DNA of 64,000 bases from Pseudobdellovibrio exovorus JSS (GTDB taxonomy: Bacteria > Bdellovibrionota > Bdellovibrionia > Bdellovibrionales > Bdellovibrionaceae), in assembly GCF_000348725.1 (NCBI RefSeq), contig NC_020813.1, forward strand, positions 62,001-126,000, in the 5' to 3' direction. Under the pieces are notes generated by a model. That model did not search any database. It saw only the letters and a program-made list of their open reading frames with translations, and was not told where the DNA came from. Both the position numbers and the translations under genes were made by a program. Shown one piece after another: positions 1 to 11,198 of this stretch (its first letter is position 1; every line of letters starts with the position of its first letter).

Positions 1-230
1 ATGATGCTTATCTTGTAAGTGAGAGCTTTTCTAAAAACGATGTTCTTTACTTCGATTCAACTGGGCACGTCACCACGACACTGACTACAGGTGGCGGATT
101 TATTCTTTTCAATGTTCCCGTGGGAATGCGCGAAGTGGTTCTGCAAGAGCGCAAAACAGATCGTATTTTTTCTCAGGTTTTCAATGTCTTAGATCATCAG
201 ATCTCGGTCAGTCATTTTCAAAAAGATTAA
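1..230 (+). CDS. C-terminal fragment of an unknown protein (5' end outside window)
   Basis: An open frame enters from the left edge (codons in phase with position 3) and ends with TAA at 228-230, giving about 75 residues. The fragment contains a Gly-rich turn (TTGGGFILFN) and beta-like segments, and ends in HFQKD. No family is recognised. It is tail-to-tail with murD, 14 bp away. It could be the end of a secreted or surface beta-rich protein, but that is a guess. Confidence 0.55.
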   Translation, partial: DAYLVSESFSKNDVLYFDSTGHVTTTLTTGGGFILFNVPVGMREVVLQERKTDRIFSQVFNVLDHQISVSHFQKD

Positions 231-244
231 AGCTAAAATTCGAT

Positions 245-1537
245 TTAAGCTTCGATTTCACTTAGAACAAGAGTTTTAAAGAAGTCTCCGCGCTCTTCAA
301 AACTTTTGAATTCATCAAGACTTGTTCCACCGGGACTTAGTAAAACCACATCTCCAGCATGAGCCCTTTTTTGACAGAAATTAATCGCAGAGCCGAGCTT
401 TGTGAAGTATTCACCATGTAATCCCGATTTATCGCGGGCCAATTCGCCGCAAGCACCGAAGAAGACACAGTTGATGTTTTCATGTGTGCTCAGCACAGCC
501 AAATCTTGCCATGGAAGATTCTTATCGCGCCCGCCCAACAAAAGGTAAAGCTTATTAGAAGGAGAGATATTTTCTAAGCAGCCTTTTGTGGCGACTAACA
601 CAGAATCCATTGCTGTCGCTTTGCTGTCATTTACATAAGTCACTTGGTTGATGTTCGCGACAAACTCCATGCGGTGGGAAAGTCCACGATAATGGGTCAT
701 CTCGAGCAGAGCTTTTTCAGGCCAATTCGCAGCGATGGCGATTTCTGCGGCCACGGCAAAGTTGTCTTTATTGTGTGAACCAATAAGGAAAAGTCGCGGC
801 ATTAAATCCTGTCGGGATGAATTGTCAGCATGAACCAAGCGATAAGGGCACTGAGCTTTCGAAGCATAGTGGACGGCATCGGCAGAGGTTTTATTAATCA
901 CACATAATGTGCGAGTTATTTCAGTGATACGCATTTTCGTCATGTAGTATTCAGTCAGGTCATTGTAGCGTTCAAGATGATTCGCCGACAGGAACGTAAT
1001 AATAGAGTAGTCTAATTTAAGCGGACCACAGTTTTCTAATTGGTAACTGGAAAGCTCTAAAGCCACCCAAGTGGCACGCGGCTCACCTTGTAGAACCCGT
1101 AAAGCGTAATCACAAAGTGGAGTTCCAAGGTTGCCTCCGGCAAATGAGTGGGAATCAAAGGCTTTCATTCCGAAACCCAAAAGCGAGGTCACCGTGCTTT
1201 TGCCGACACTACCGGTGATGCCAATTACTTTTTCAGTGCTTAACACGCTGGCGCCTAAACCAATTTCAGATGTTAAGAAGACACCTTCCTGTACCATTTG
1301 CTGAATCCAGTCGGTTTTCAAAGAAAAACCTGGCGAAACCACTAATGTCTGTGGACGGCGTTCGCGTAATTTTGCTGGATCTTGAATTTGAGCAGACGGA
1401 TTTTTGTCGTCAAAAGTGACGATTTGATCTGAAGAAAACCCCGCAGCGTTGAGTAATTTCAAAGCGGACAAACCACTTTTTCCTAAACCAATGATGGCAA
1501 TAGGTGGCTTTAGATTTTTCAGATAAGAAGTGTTCAT
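245..1537 (-). CDS. murD: UDP-N-acetylmuramoylalanine--D-glutamate ligase
   Basis: Cytoplasmic Mur ligase that adds D-glutamate to UDP-MurNAc-L-alanine in peptidoglycan synthesis, with ATP. The 430-residue product has an N-terminal Rossmann-like segment (AIIGLGKSG, residues 14-22), the Mur-ligase P-loop GITGSVGKST at about 106-115, the NDSKAT motif near 305 and the GGRDKN motif near 336, all diagnostic for MurD. Length is normal for the family (about 430-450). It stands alone, divergent from the metallophosphoesterase gene with a 34-bp gap that must hold both promoters. The MurD call is secure. Confidence 0.95.
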   Translation of the reverse strand: MNTSYLKNLKPPIAIIGLGKSGLSALKLLNAAGFSSDQIVTFDDKNPSAQIQDPAKLRERRPQTLVVSPGFSLKTDWIQQMVQEGVFLTSEIGLGASVLSTEKVIGITGSVGKSTVTSLLGFGMKAFDSHSFAGGNLGTPLCDYALRVLQGEPRATWVALELSSYQLENCGPLKLDYSIITFLSANHLERYNDLTEYYMTKMRITEITRTLCVINKTSADAVHYASKAQCPYRLVHADNSSRQDLMPRLFLIGSHNKDNFAVAAEIAIAANWPEKALLEMTHYRGLSHRMEFVANINQVTYVNDSKATAMDSVLVATKGCLENISPSNKLYLLLGGRDKNLPWQDLAVLSTHENINCVFFGACGELARDKSGLHGEYFTKLGSAINFCQKRAHAGDVVLLSPGGTSLDEFKSFEERGDFFKTLVLSEIEA

Positions 1538-1571
1538 ACTTTGAATTTAAACAGAATTGTGAAACAATGTC

Positions 1572-3020
1572 ATGGTGAGTTTACTTTATACCGCGATAAT
1601 CAGCGACCTACACTTAACCGATCCGGAACCGCCACGACATCAAACGAAGTCGCGCCATCCGCTTTGGAAAAAATTTAAAACTAAAGAGTTTTACATTGAT
1701 GAGTCTCTGGTGCAGTTCTTAGATTTTATTCAAAAAGAAGCTAAGGGAAATCCGGTAGAATTAATTTTGAATGGCGACATTTTTGACTTTGATAGTGTGA
1801 TGTCTTTGCCGGATAAACCTTTGTACAAAGTTAATTGGCTTGAAAAGCGCCGCGGACTTTTTCCCCGACAGGAAAAATCACTATTTAAAATTAAAGTGAT
1901 TTTAGAAGAGCACAAACCTTTCATGGATGCTCTTCGTAAATTTATTTTAAATGGTCACAAAGTGGTGTTGATTCCAGGAAATCACGATGTGGAACTTCAT
2001 TTTCCTGAAGTGCAGGATTACATTCGTAAAGTTTTAGATTTGCCAGAAGAGCACAAGAAAAACTTTGTTTTCACCAGCTGGTTTTACATCAGCAATAAAG
2101 ACACGCTGATTGAGCATGGCAATCAACAAGATCCCTACTGTATCTGCGAAAACCCACTGAATCCGTTTTTGTTGGACTACAACGAATTGTCGGTTCGGTT
2201 GCCATTCGGAAATGTGGCCTGTCGTTATATGATGAATGGTTTAGGTCTATTCAATCCTCATGTTGAAAAAAACTACATCATGTCGGTGCCAGAATACATT
2301 CGCTTTTTCTTTAAGTATCTTTTGACGGCACAGCCGTTGATTATGTGGACATGGCTTTGGTGTTCAACAGCGACGCTGTGGCATGTAACTGTAGATCGTT
2401 TTGCGACCACATTTAAAGGTCACACCAGCCAAGAAAGCTTAGTGAATACGGCCGCAGTGAATTCGCAGGCGACGCCATCCATGGTGCGACAACTGCAAGA
2501 GTTGTTCGTCGTTCCCGCAACTAATAATCCGATTTTGATTGCAAAAGAGCTTTGGCTAGATCGCCTCTTCTTGATCAGCTTTGGCTTTATTATTATTTAT
2601 ATTATCGTGTTTCAATTAAAACATTTCCTAGGAATTTCGCTATTTTGGATTTTCCTTCCATTAGCTTTGTTTATTCCTTTTTTCCTTTTCTATGCCCGCT
2701 CTGTGACCTCTTTGGTTTCAGAATACAAGCAACCAAGTGAGGCTTTGCTTTCCCGTCAGGCCGAGATTGCTCAAGTTAAACGCGTGGTCTATGGACACAC
2801 CCATATCCCACGTCATGAGTTCTATGGATTTGTGGAGCATTTGAATTCGGGCACGTGGTCTCCGGCCTTTACGAATGTGGAGTGTACGGAAACTTTTGAA
2901 CGCAATCATTATGTCTGGATTACTCCGAGTACGACGAACCAAGGTGCTGGTCCTGAATCAGGTGAAAAAAGCCGCAAAGCCGAGCTGCGGCAGTTCAATA
3001 CAAAAAAGCATCAGTCATAA
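1572..3020 (+). CDS. Membrane-anchored calcineurin-like metallophosphoesterase
   Basis: The 482-residue protein has the full metallophosphoesterase signature: DLHL (12-15), NGDIFDFD (from about 67), GNHD (136-139) and GHTH (408-411). These supply the His/Asp ligands of a two-metal centre. Between the third and fourth motifs is a long insertion with two hydrophobic segments (about 332-376), so the enzyme is probably anchored in the inner membrane and the fold is split around them. The order resembles UDP-2,3-diacylglucosamine hydrolase-like enzymes, but the substrate cannot be told from sequence. The start is the second ATG after the divergent gap; no strong ribosome binding site is visible. 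Confidence 0.85.
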   Translation: MVSLLYTAIISDLHLTDPEPPRHQTKSRHPLWKKFKTKEFYIDESLVQFLDFIQKEAKGNPVELILNGDIFDFDSVMSLPDKPLYKVNWLEKRRGLFPRQEKSLFKIKVILEEHKPFMDALRKFILNGHKVVLIPGNHDVELHFPEVQDYIRKVLDLPEEHKKNFVFTSWFYISNKDTLIEHGNQQDPYCICENPLNPFLLDYNELSVRLPFGNVACRYMMNGLGLFNPHVEKNYIMSVPEYIRFFFKYLLTAQPLIMWTWLWCSTATLWHVTVDRFATTFKGHTSQESLVNTAAVNSQATPSMVRQLQELFVVPATNNPILIAKELWLDRLFLISFGFIIIYIIVFQLKHFLGISLFWIFLPLALFIPFFLFYARSVTSLVSEYKQPSEALLSRQAEIAQVKRVVYGHTHIPRHEFYGFVEHLNSGTWSPAFTNVECTETFERNHYVWITPSTTNQGAGPESGEKSRKAELRQFNTKKHQS

Positions 3021-3108
3021 AAATCTTGAACTCTGTTTAAGCCCTCTATAACGTTAATTCCGTCAAAAGAGTTGCAATACTTTTTAAATAAAAAACAAAG
3101 GAGATTTC

Positions 3109-3753
3109 ATGAAATCATCAATTATGTCAGTAGCGGCCATCGCTTTGATTTTGTCTGGCTGTCAAACAGCACAAGAAAACCCAAATGCAGCAAAAGGTGT
3201 TGGTATCGGCGCAGCGGCAGGTGGTGTATTAGGAGCCGTGATCGGCAATCAGCAAGGTAACTCAGGTAAAGGCGCAGCTATCGGAGCTGTTTTAGGAGCA
3301 GGCCTTGGCGGCGTTATTGGTAATCGTATGGATAAACAAGCTAAGGAACTTGAAAAAGTTGCTGAAACAAAAAGAACAGAAGAAGGCTTAGTCACTAAAT
3401 TGAAAAGCGACATTCTTTTTGAAACAGGAAAAGCTGATTTGAAGCCTCAGGCGAACGCAAACTTAGCTGAAATGGCGACAATTATGAAAAAATACCCAGA
3501 GAACGTTTTGACGATCAAGGGTTACACTGACAGCACAGGTTCAGCAAAAACAAACGAAACTTTGTCTTTGCAAAGAGCACAAGCAGTGAAAACGCAACTG
3601 GTGGCGAATGGACTTCCAGCTAACGTGATCACAACTGTGGGCATGGGCCCGTCTAATCCTGTGGCAGATAACAAAACAGATGCTGGACGCCAACAAAATC
3701 GCCGCGTTGAAGTGGAAGTGACTGTTGACGAAACAAAGGTTCCTAAAAAATAA
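3109..3753 (+). CDS. OmpA-family lipoprotein with glycine zipper
   Basis: Outer-membrane, peptidoglycan-binding lipoprotein. A signal peptide ends in the lipobox LSGC (Cys18). It is followed by a glycine-zipper region (about residues 28-75, many GxxxG repeats such as GVGIGAAAGG) and a C-terminal OmpA domain with GYTDSTG and NRRVEV, the typical peptidoglycan-binding residues. At 214 residues it matches the YiaD/Pal-like class. A good ribosome binding site (AAAGGAG) lies just before the ATG. A hairpin terminator follows at 3773-3826. Confidence 0.88.
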   Translation: MKSSIMSVAAIALILSGCQTAQENPNAAKGVGIGAAAGGVLGAVIGNQQGNSGKGAAIGAVLGAGLGGVIGNRMDKQAKELEKVAETKRTEEGLVTKLKSDILFETGKADLKPQANANLAEMATIMKKYPENVLTIKGYTDSTGSAKTNETLSLQRAQAVKTQLVANGLPANVITTVGMGPSNPVADNKTDAGRQQNRRVEVEVTVDETKVPKK

Positions 3754-3772
3754 TAACAACTGATCAAACTGG

Positions 3773-3826
3773 ACCCTCGAACGGATGCCGCTGGTTGTGT
3801 GCTGCATCAAAAACGAGGGTTTATTT
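3773..3826 (+). terminator. Intrinsic terminator after the OmpA-type lipoprotein gene
   Basis: The arms ACCCTCG (3773-3779) and CGAGGGT (3814-3820) pair, with an inner pair GATGC (3784-3788) and GCATC (3804-3808), followed by TTATTTG. It lies 20 bp past the lipoprotein stop and would separate it from the histone gene. Confidence 0.65.
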
Positions 3827-3884
3827 GTCAAATAGCGGGCGCCTATGTCACGCTTTTTAAGTCATCAAAGGATTGGAGGCATCA

Positions 3885-4085
3885 ATGTCTGAAGAAGTAG
3901 TTCTAGTAGTTACTAGTAAAGTTAAAAAATTCATTAAAGAAAAAGGTGAAATGAACACCTCTGCGGAAACTATCGATATGTTATCAAAAGCTATCGAGCG
4001 TTTGTGCTTAAAAGGTATCGAGTCAGCTAAAGCTGATGGTCGTAAGACTGTTATGGCTCGCGATATCATCATCGATCATATCTAA
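3885..4085 (+). CDS. Bacterial histone, single histone-fold domain (Bd0055-like)
   Basis: A 66-residue DNA-binding protein with a histone fold: helix 1 (TSKVKKFIKEKG), long helix 2 (MNTSAETIDMLSKAIERLC) and helix 3 with the loop motif ADGRKTVMARDI, as in archaeal histones and CBF/NF-Y proteins. Bdellovibrio bacteriovorus Bd0055 belongs to this family and is described as a major chromatin protein with an unusual DNA-binding mode. The ATG at 3885 is chosen because GGAGG (3875-3879) sits five bases upstream; an upstream in-frame TTG would overlap that site. It is monocistronic, with a terminator at 4152-4187 and repeat A directly after the stop. Confidence 0.93.
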   Translation: MSEEVVLVVTSKVKKFIKEKGEMNTSAETIDMLSKAIERLCLKGIESAKADGRKTVMARDIIIDHI

Positions 4086-4106
4086 AGGTAGGCCGTACCT
4101 AATCCG
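4086..4106 (+). repeat. Dispersed repeat family A, copy 1
   Basis: A 21-bp sequence starting AGGTAGGCCGTACCT, itself an inverted repeat (AGGTA/TACCT), begins at the first base after the histone stop codon. An exact inverted copy is at 12879-12899 and a near copy at 28825-28842. Confidence 0.8.
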
Positions 4107-4151
4107 CGTTTATATGCGGTTTAGCAAACAGCGGTTCAAGCTAAAAAGATT

Positions 4152-4187
4152 AAAAAGAAGAGACCCTCTGGGTCTTTTCTTTTTTGT
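4152..4187. terminator. Terminator between histone and ligA
   Basis: The stem AGACCC (4161-4166)/GGGTCT (4170-4175), with a three-base loop, is extended by A-rich and T-rich flanks (AAGAAG/TTTTCTTTTTT). The A and T tracts on both sides suggest it can end transcription from both the histone gene and the convergent ligA. Confidence 0.85.
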
Positions 4188-4225
4188 ATCGCAGACGCAT
4201 CTGCAACACTGACTCAAACAGTGAA

Positions 4226-6277
<2,052 letters not shown>

Positions 6278-6313
6278 TTAATTAGTTCCTGTCTAAAAAA
6301 GGGGTTCATCCTT

Positions 6314-6598
6314 ATGGCAATCGACGAAAAAGTTATCTCAAATATGGCAAAATTGGCTCGCTTACAAGTGACCCAAGAAGAAGCGGTAGAATTGGGCGAA
6401 CAGCTCACGAAAGTTCTAAACCACTTCCAGCAAATTTCGCAAATTGACACCCAAGGTGTTGAGCCACTGGTCACACCATCCGAGATCAACTTTTTTGCCC
6501 GTCCAGACGAGGCGAAAAAAGAAAACTCAACGGAAGAAATGCTGGCAAATGCTCCAGATAAGGCCGGAAACCTATTCAAAGTTCCTCCGGTAGTTTAA
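6314..6598 (+). CDS. gatC: Asp-tRNA(Asn)/Glu-tRNA(Gln) amidotransferase subunit C
   Basis: Small subunit (94 residues) of the GatCAB complex, which converts misacylated Glu-tRNA(Gln) or Asp-tRNA(Asn) to the correct form. It has the typical start (VISNMAKLARLQVTQEE), the central VLNHFQQISQIDT segment and the conserved tail with a RPDEA element. It is the first gene of gatC-gatA-gatB, 25 bp before gatA. Confidence 0.93.
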   Translation: MAIDEKVISNMAKLARLQVTQEEAVELGEQLTKVLNHFQQISQIDTQGVEPLVTPSEINFFARPDEAKKENSTEEMLANAPDKAGNLFKVPPVV

Positions 6599-6623
6599 AG
6601 GCACAATCTAATAAGGAGCCGTC

Positions 6624-8096
6624 ATGGATTTAACAAAAGCCAGTTTTACAGAAGTTCGCGATGCGGTTCAAAGCAAGAAGATTTCGGCACATGAAGTGAC
6701 GTCGTTTTTCTTGGGCCGAGTTGAAAAACTAAACCCTAAATTAAATGCGTTTATCGCCATGAATGATAAGGCGCTAGAAGAAGCCAAAAAAGTTGATGAG
6801 CGCATCTCAAAAGGTGAAGCCGTTGGTCCTTTAGCCGGAGTCAGTTTCGGAATTAAAGACTTACTGTGCACACGTAATTTGCGTACAACAGCGGCTTCGA
6901 AAATTTTAAGTAATTTTGTTCCTCCGTACGATGCGACAGTGGTGGCCCGTTTAAAATCTGCAGGGGCCATCGTTCTAGGAAAATTAAATCTAGATGAATT
7001 CGCCATGGGCTCAAGTAACGAGACCTCGTTCTTCGGTAAATGTTATAATCCATGGAACACAGATTATGTTCCTGGAGGTTCCAGTGGTGGGTCTGCAGCG
7101 GCTCAGTCTGCCCGTCTGACAATGGGAACCATTGGCACAGATACTGGCGGATCCATTCGTCAGCCCGCTAATTTTTGCGGGATTGTGGGGATCAAGCCCA
7201 CTTACGGACGCGTGAGTCGCTACGGAATCGTGGCGTATGCATCATCACTAGATCAAGCGGGTCCAATGGTGTCATCTGTGGCCGATGCTGCCTTAGCTTT
7301 AGAAGTGATTTCTGGTCACGATGAAAAAGACTCAACCACCTCGACACAAAAAGTTCCAGAGTTTTCAAAAAGTCTTACAACAAATGTTAAAGGAATGAAA
7401 ATCGGTATCGTAAAAGAATATCAAAGTGGTGAAATTCATCCTGATATTGCGAAGACCACGGAACGTGCGATCGAAGAACTTAAAAAAGCCGGAGCTGAAA
7501 TCGTTGAAGTGAGCATTCCGTTAACTCAGTTTGCCGTTCCTATGTACTATTTGATTGCTGCCAGTGAAGCCTCATCTAATTTGGCTCGTTATGACGGCGT
7601 CAAATACGGCTATCGCTCTGACTTCCAAGACTTATCGTCCCTATCGCTTGAAGATTTTTACTCGCAAACGCGCGCCGAAGGATTTGGCAAAGAAGTTAAG
7701 CGTCGTATTATGCTCGGCACTTACTGTTTGTCTTCGGGTTATTACGATGCGTACTACAACAAAGCTTGCCAAGTTCGTCGGTTACTTCGTGAACAGTACA
7801 TTGAAACATTTAAAAACTGTGACGCTCTTTTAAGTCCGGTGACGACGTCTCCGGCATTCAAAGTTGGCGAACGTTCTTCAGATCCGCTGAAAATGTACTT
7901 AAACGACATCTTCACGACCGCAACCAATTTAGCAGGTCTTCCTGGCCTCAGTGTGCCGTATGGTATGTCGAGCGAGGGAATGCCGATCGGGGTGCAATTA
8001 ACAGGAGCTCATTTTCAAGAGCAAAAAATACTCAACATAGCAGCAGCCTTGGAAGAATCTTCGACAGTGAAAGGACAGGTGCCGCATGTCTTCTAG
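6624..8096 (+). CDS. gatA: Asp-tRNA(Asn)/Glu-tRNA(Gln) amidotransferase subunit A
   Basis: Glutaminase subunit of GatCAB, 490 residues. It has the amidase signature with catalytic Lys78 (GIKDL), the GGSSGGSAAA motif (151-160) with Ser153, and the nucleophile Ser177 in DTGGSIRQ. A strong ribosome binding site (AAGGAG) precedes the ATG. The end overlaps the gatB start by 11 bases, indicating translational coupling. Confidence 0.96.
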   Translation: MDLTKASFTEVRDAVQSKKISAHEVTSFFLGRVEKLNPKLNAFIAMNDKALEEAKKVDERISKGEAVGPLAGVSFGIKDLLCTRNLRTTAASKILSNFVPPYDATVVARLKSAGAIVLGKLNLDEFAMGSSNETSFFGKCYNPWNTDYVPGGSSGGSAAAQSARLTMGTIGTDTGGSIRQPANFCGIVGIKPTYGRVSRYGIVAYASSLDQAGPMVSSVADAALALEVISGHDEKDSTTSTQKVPEFSKSLTTNVKGMKIGIVKEYQSGEIHPDIAKTTERAIEELKKAGAEIVEVSIPLTQFAVPMYYLIAASEASSNLARYDGVKYGYRSDFQDLSSLSLEDFYSQTRAEGFGKEVKRRIMLGTYCLSSGYYDAYYNKACQVRRLLREQYIETFKNCDALLSPVTTSPAFKVGERSSDPLKMYLNDIFTTATNLAGLPGLSVPYGMSSEGMPIGVQLTGAHFQEQKILNIAAALEESSTVKGQVPHVF

Positions 8097-9534
8097 TCCA
8101 ACTTACAGAGGCTTTGAGGCCGTTATTGGTATTGAAGTTCACGTTCAATTAAAAACACAGTCGAAAATTTTCTGTGGTGATGCCACGAATTTTGATGCTG
8201 CTGACAATGAAAATACATCTCCGGTCAGTGTGGGAATGCCAGGCACTCTGCCCGTTTTAAATAAGCAAGCGGTAGAGTTCGCGATCAAAACAGGATTGGC
8301 TCTGGGCTGCACTATCCGTAACCGCTCTGTTTTTGCTAGAAAAAATTATTTCTATCCTGATCTTCCTAAGGGCTACCAAATTTCACAGTATGACAAACCC
8401 ATCTGCGAAAACGGAGAAGTGACCATCCTTGTGGATAAAGTTCCAAAAACGATCAGCATCACACGCGCCCACATGGAAGAAGATGCAGGTAAATCAACGC
8501 ATTTTGGTGATTACACGCTCGTGAATTACAATCGCGCGGGAATTCCTTTATTAGAAGTGGTTTCGGGCCCAGACATGAGTTCACCACAAGAGGCGGCCGA
8601 GTATGGTCGTACGATCAGACAGATCGTGCGCTACTTAGATGTCTGCGACGGAAACTTAGAAGAAGGCTCTTTGCGCTGTGACTGTAACGTTTCGGTTCGC
8701 CGTATAGGTGAAGACAAGTTGGGAACAAAAGTTGAGTTAAAAAACTTGAACTCGTTCCGCTTTATTGAAAAAGCCATCGAATATGAAATAGATCGCCAAA
8801 TCGACGAAATCGAAGCCGGAAAAGCGATCACTCAAGAGACTCGTCTGTATGATCCAGATAAGAATCGTACATATTCTATGCGTACGAAAGAAGATGCACA
8901 GGATTACCGATACTTCCCAGATCCCGATCTTCTGCCGATTTTGATAGATGAAACACAGGTCGAGCAATTCCGTCGTGAATTGCCTGAACTGCCTTTGGCA
9001 AAAGCGAAACGCTTTCAAACAGAGCTGGGACTTTCAGAGTACGACGCTTCTATTTTAACAGCCGAAAAAGGTTTGGCAGATTATTTTGAAATCGTCAGTG
9101 CTAAAAGTGGAAATCCGAAACAGTCAGCGAACTGGATCATGTCAGATTTGATTCGTGAAATGAACACACACAAAATCGAAGTAGAGAACTCTCCGTTAAA
9201 AGCAGAGGCCCTCGCTGAGTTGATTAAACTTATCGACAGCGGAAAAATTTCGGGAAAAATTGCAAAGACTGTTTTTGTGGATATGTGGACTACACGAAAA
9301 TCCGCTGACGAGATCATCAAAGAAAAAGGTTTAGCTCAGGTTTCAGATACATCTGTTATCGAAAAGATCATCGATGATGTTTTGGCGGCCAATGCATCGC
9401 AAGTAGCTGAATACCGCTCGGGCAAAACAAAGGTCTACGGATTCTTTGTCGGTGCCGCGATGAAAGCCACAAAAGGACAAGCAAATCCAGATGTGGTGAA
9501 CCAAATCTTGAAAAAGAAATTGGATAACGCCTAA
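8086..9534 (+). CDS. gatB: Asp-tRNA(Asn)/Glu-tRNA(Gln) amidotransferase subunit B
   Basis: Kinase and tRNA-binding subunit of GatCAB, 482 residues. Diagnostic segments are the start VIGIEVHVQL, the MPGTLPVLN motif, KNYFYPDLPKGYQISQ and EEDAGKS, then a YqeY-like tail domain. Its TAA stop shares a base with the ATG of the ppx gene (TAATG at 9532-9536), so the two are probably translated together. Confidence 0.96.
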   Translation: MSSSPTYRGFEAVIGIEVHVQLKTQSKIFCGDATNFDAADNENTSPVSVGMPGTLPVLNKQAVEFAIKTGLALGCTIRNRSVFARKNYFYPDLPKGYQISQYDKPICENGEVTILVDKVPKTISITRAHMEEDAGKSTHFGDYTLVNYNRAGIPLLEVVSGPDMSSPQEAAEYGRTIRQIVRYLDVCDGNLEEGSLRCDCNVSVRRIGEDKLGTKVELKNLNSFRFIEKAIEYEIDRQIDEIEAGKAITQETRLYDPDKNRTYSMRTKEDAQDYRYFPDPDLLPILIDETQVEQFRRELPELPLAKAKRFQTELGLSEYDASILTAEKGLADYFEIVSAKSGNPKQSANWIMSDLIREMNTHKIEVENSPLKAEALAELIKLIDSGKISGKIAKTVFVDMWTTRKSADEIIKEKGLAQVSDTSVIEKIIDDVLAANASQVAEYRSGKTKVYGFFVGAAMKATKGQANPDVVNQILKKKLDNA

Positions 9535-10478
9535 TGAAAGTGGCAGCGCTAGATTTCGGGTCTAATACATTCCTGTGTCTGATTGCCGAGGTGACGGAAG
9601 AAGGCCTTGGCACGATCTACTCTGACGAAGTCGAAATGGTTCGTCTTGGGCAAGGCTTAAATCAGAATAAAAAATTTCATCCCGAGGCTCTTGAGCGAGC
9701 CGATCGCTGTATGCAAAAATTTGCTCAGACAATAGCTCAGCATCAGCCGGAAAAAATTTTAGCGATGGCCACGTCGGCGGCGCGAGACGCCGAAAACAAA
9801 GACGAACTATTCCAATTAGCCCAGAAGCATGGAATTCCATTAGAAATTATCGCCGGCGACAAAGAAGCGACGATCACGTATCAAGGTGCGGTGTCAGCTC
9901 AGACAAATCCACAACAAGGTCTTTTGGTAATTGATATCGGTGGTGGTTCAACAGAGTTTATTTTTGGACAAGGGCCGAAACTTTTAACGGGAAAAAGTTT
10001 TGATATTGGCTGTGTGCGCTTAACAGAAAAATTTATCACAGCACAACCAACATCGGATACTGAAGTACAAAACGTAGTGCAATCCTTAGATAAAGCTTTA
10101 AACGAAGTGCGTAGCTTAATGCCACTGGGTTTTCAACTGGATACGATTTTAGCGGTGGCAGGAACGCCAACAGCTTTGGCCGCAGCGGATTTAGGTTATT
10201 TTGATGCGGCCAAGATAGATGGCTATGAGTTAACTGAGGAAATGTTGGCTCATTGGGTACAAAGATTACAAAAAGCCACTGTAGAAGAAAAAATTAAAAT
10301 GGGAATTCCTGAAGGTCGCGCCGATGTGATTCTAATTGGTGCTCTTACCTTGTGGCGCGCCTTGAAGATTTTCCAGCAAACACGGATTCTGGTTTCGACC
10401 AGAGGAGTTCGCTATGGAGTCGCCCTTGAAATCGCTCGTCGTGCCCATTCAACAGCCCACACCGCAACACGCGCGTAA
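9534..10478 (+). CDS. Ppx/GppA-family exopolyphosphatase
   Basis: Hydrolyses polyphosphate or pppGpp. At 314 residues it is the short, catalytic-core form. The ASKHA-fold motifs are visible: ALDFGSNTF at the N-terminus and the second phosphate loop DIGGGSTEF at about residues 139-147. The HD-like C-terminal domain of the long E. coli enzymes is missing, so it could be either Ppx or a short GppA. It is coupled to gatB by overlapping stop and start codons. Confidence 0.87.
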   Translation: MKVAALDFGSNTFLCLIAEVTEEGLGTIYSDEVEMVRLGQGLNQNKKFHPEALERADRCMQKFAQTIAQHQPEKILAMATSAARDAENKDELFQLAQKHGIPLEIIAGDKEATITYQGAVSAQTNPQQGLLVIDIGGGSTEFIFGQGPKLLTGKSFDIGCVRLTEKFITAQPTSDTEVQNVVQSLDKALNEVRSLMPLGFQLDTILAVAGTPTALAAADLGYFDAAKIDGYELTEEMLAHWVQRLQKATVEEKIKMGIPEGRADVILIGALTLWRALKIFQQTRILVSTRGVRYGVALEIARRAHSTAHTATRA

Positions 10479-10482
10479 GCAA

Positions 10483-11022
10483 ATGAAAAGCCACAATGCT
10501 CTAGTGTCGGTGTTGATGATGTTTTTTATTGGTGTATCGACATTGGCCCTACCCGCACAGGCCTTTGTTCAATTTGAAAAACGTCAAATTAAGTTAAGCT
10601 ATAATAAAAGCAAACCAGCGCGCCAGCGCACGATCACGATTGAAGTGGCGGAAACTCCCGAACAAACCAATCATGGGATGATGTATCGTCAGTCCCTTAA
10701 ACCGGATGAGGGAATGTTATTTGTTTTTTCTGAAGCCCGCCCGCTTTCTTTTTGGATGAAAAACACCTTTGTGGATTTAGATATAGGTTTTTTTGATAGC
10801 CAAATGGTTTTGGTGGATATTCAGCAGATGGCGGCCACTTCGACGATGCAGCAGAATCTACCGACCTATAGTAGTCGATTTCCGGCTCAGTACGCGCTCG
10901 AGATGCCTAAAGGGTGGTTTGAAAAGAATAAGTTTCCTGTAGGCACCCGCCTTGAGATTTTGAAGCCCTCATCTAAACGCCCGTCTCAATCTTCGCCCGA
11001 GCCAAAATCGAAGTCGAAATAG
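10483..11022 (+). CDS. Secreted DUF192 protein
   Basis: A 180-residue exported protein with a signal peptide (hydrophobic stretch then LPAQAF). The DUF192 domain has its usual elements: NHGMMYR, GMLFVF, FWMKNT and a YALEMP segment near the end. The family's function is poorly known. I start at the ATG at 10483, four bases past the ppx stop, because this puts a proper signal peptide at the N-terminus. An earlier in-frame ATG (10414) would overlap ppx by 65 bases. A Ser/Pro/Lys-rich tail ends the protein. It is the last gene of the gatCAB-ppx run. Confidence 0.82.
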   Translation: MKSHNALVSVLMMFFIGVSTLALPAQAFVQFEKRQIKLSYNKSKPARQRTITIEVAETPEQTNHGMMYRQSLKPDEGMLFVFSEARPLSFWMKNTFVDLDIGFFDSQMVLVDIQQMAATSTMQQNLPTYSSRFPAQYALEMPKGWFEKNKFPVGTRLEILKPSSKRPSQSSPEPKSKSK

Positions 11023-11198
11023 AGCCGAAATAGAGTTGAACCCTCGACTCGACCTTCGTCGGTGTCGAAAAAAGTCAATTCGACTTCGGTCTAGTCGATT
11101 GCAATCGGTTTGCTGACTGCGTTGTGATGTGATGTAATTTAAATGGATTAGGACCTTATCAGGGCTGGATGCTCTGATCTCTATCAAGGACGAGGAAT

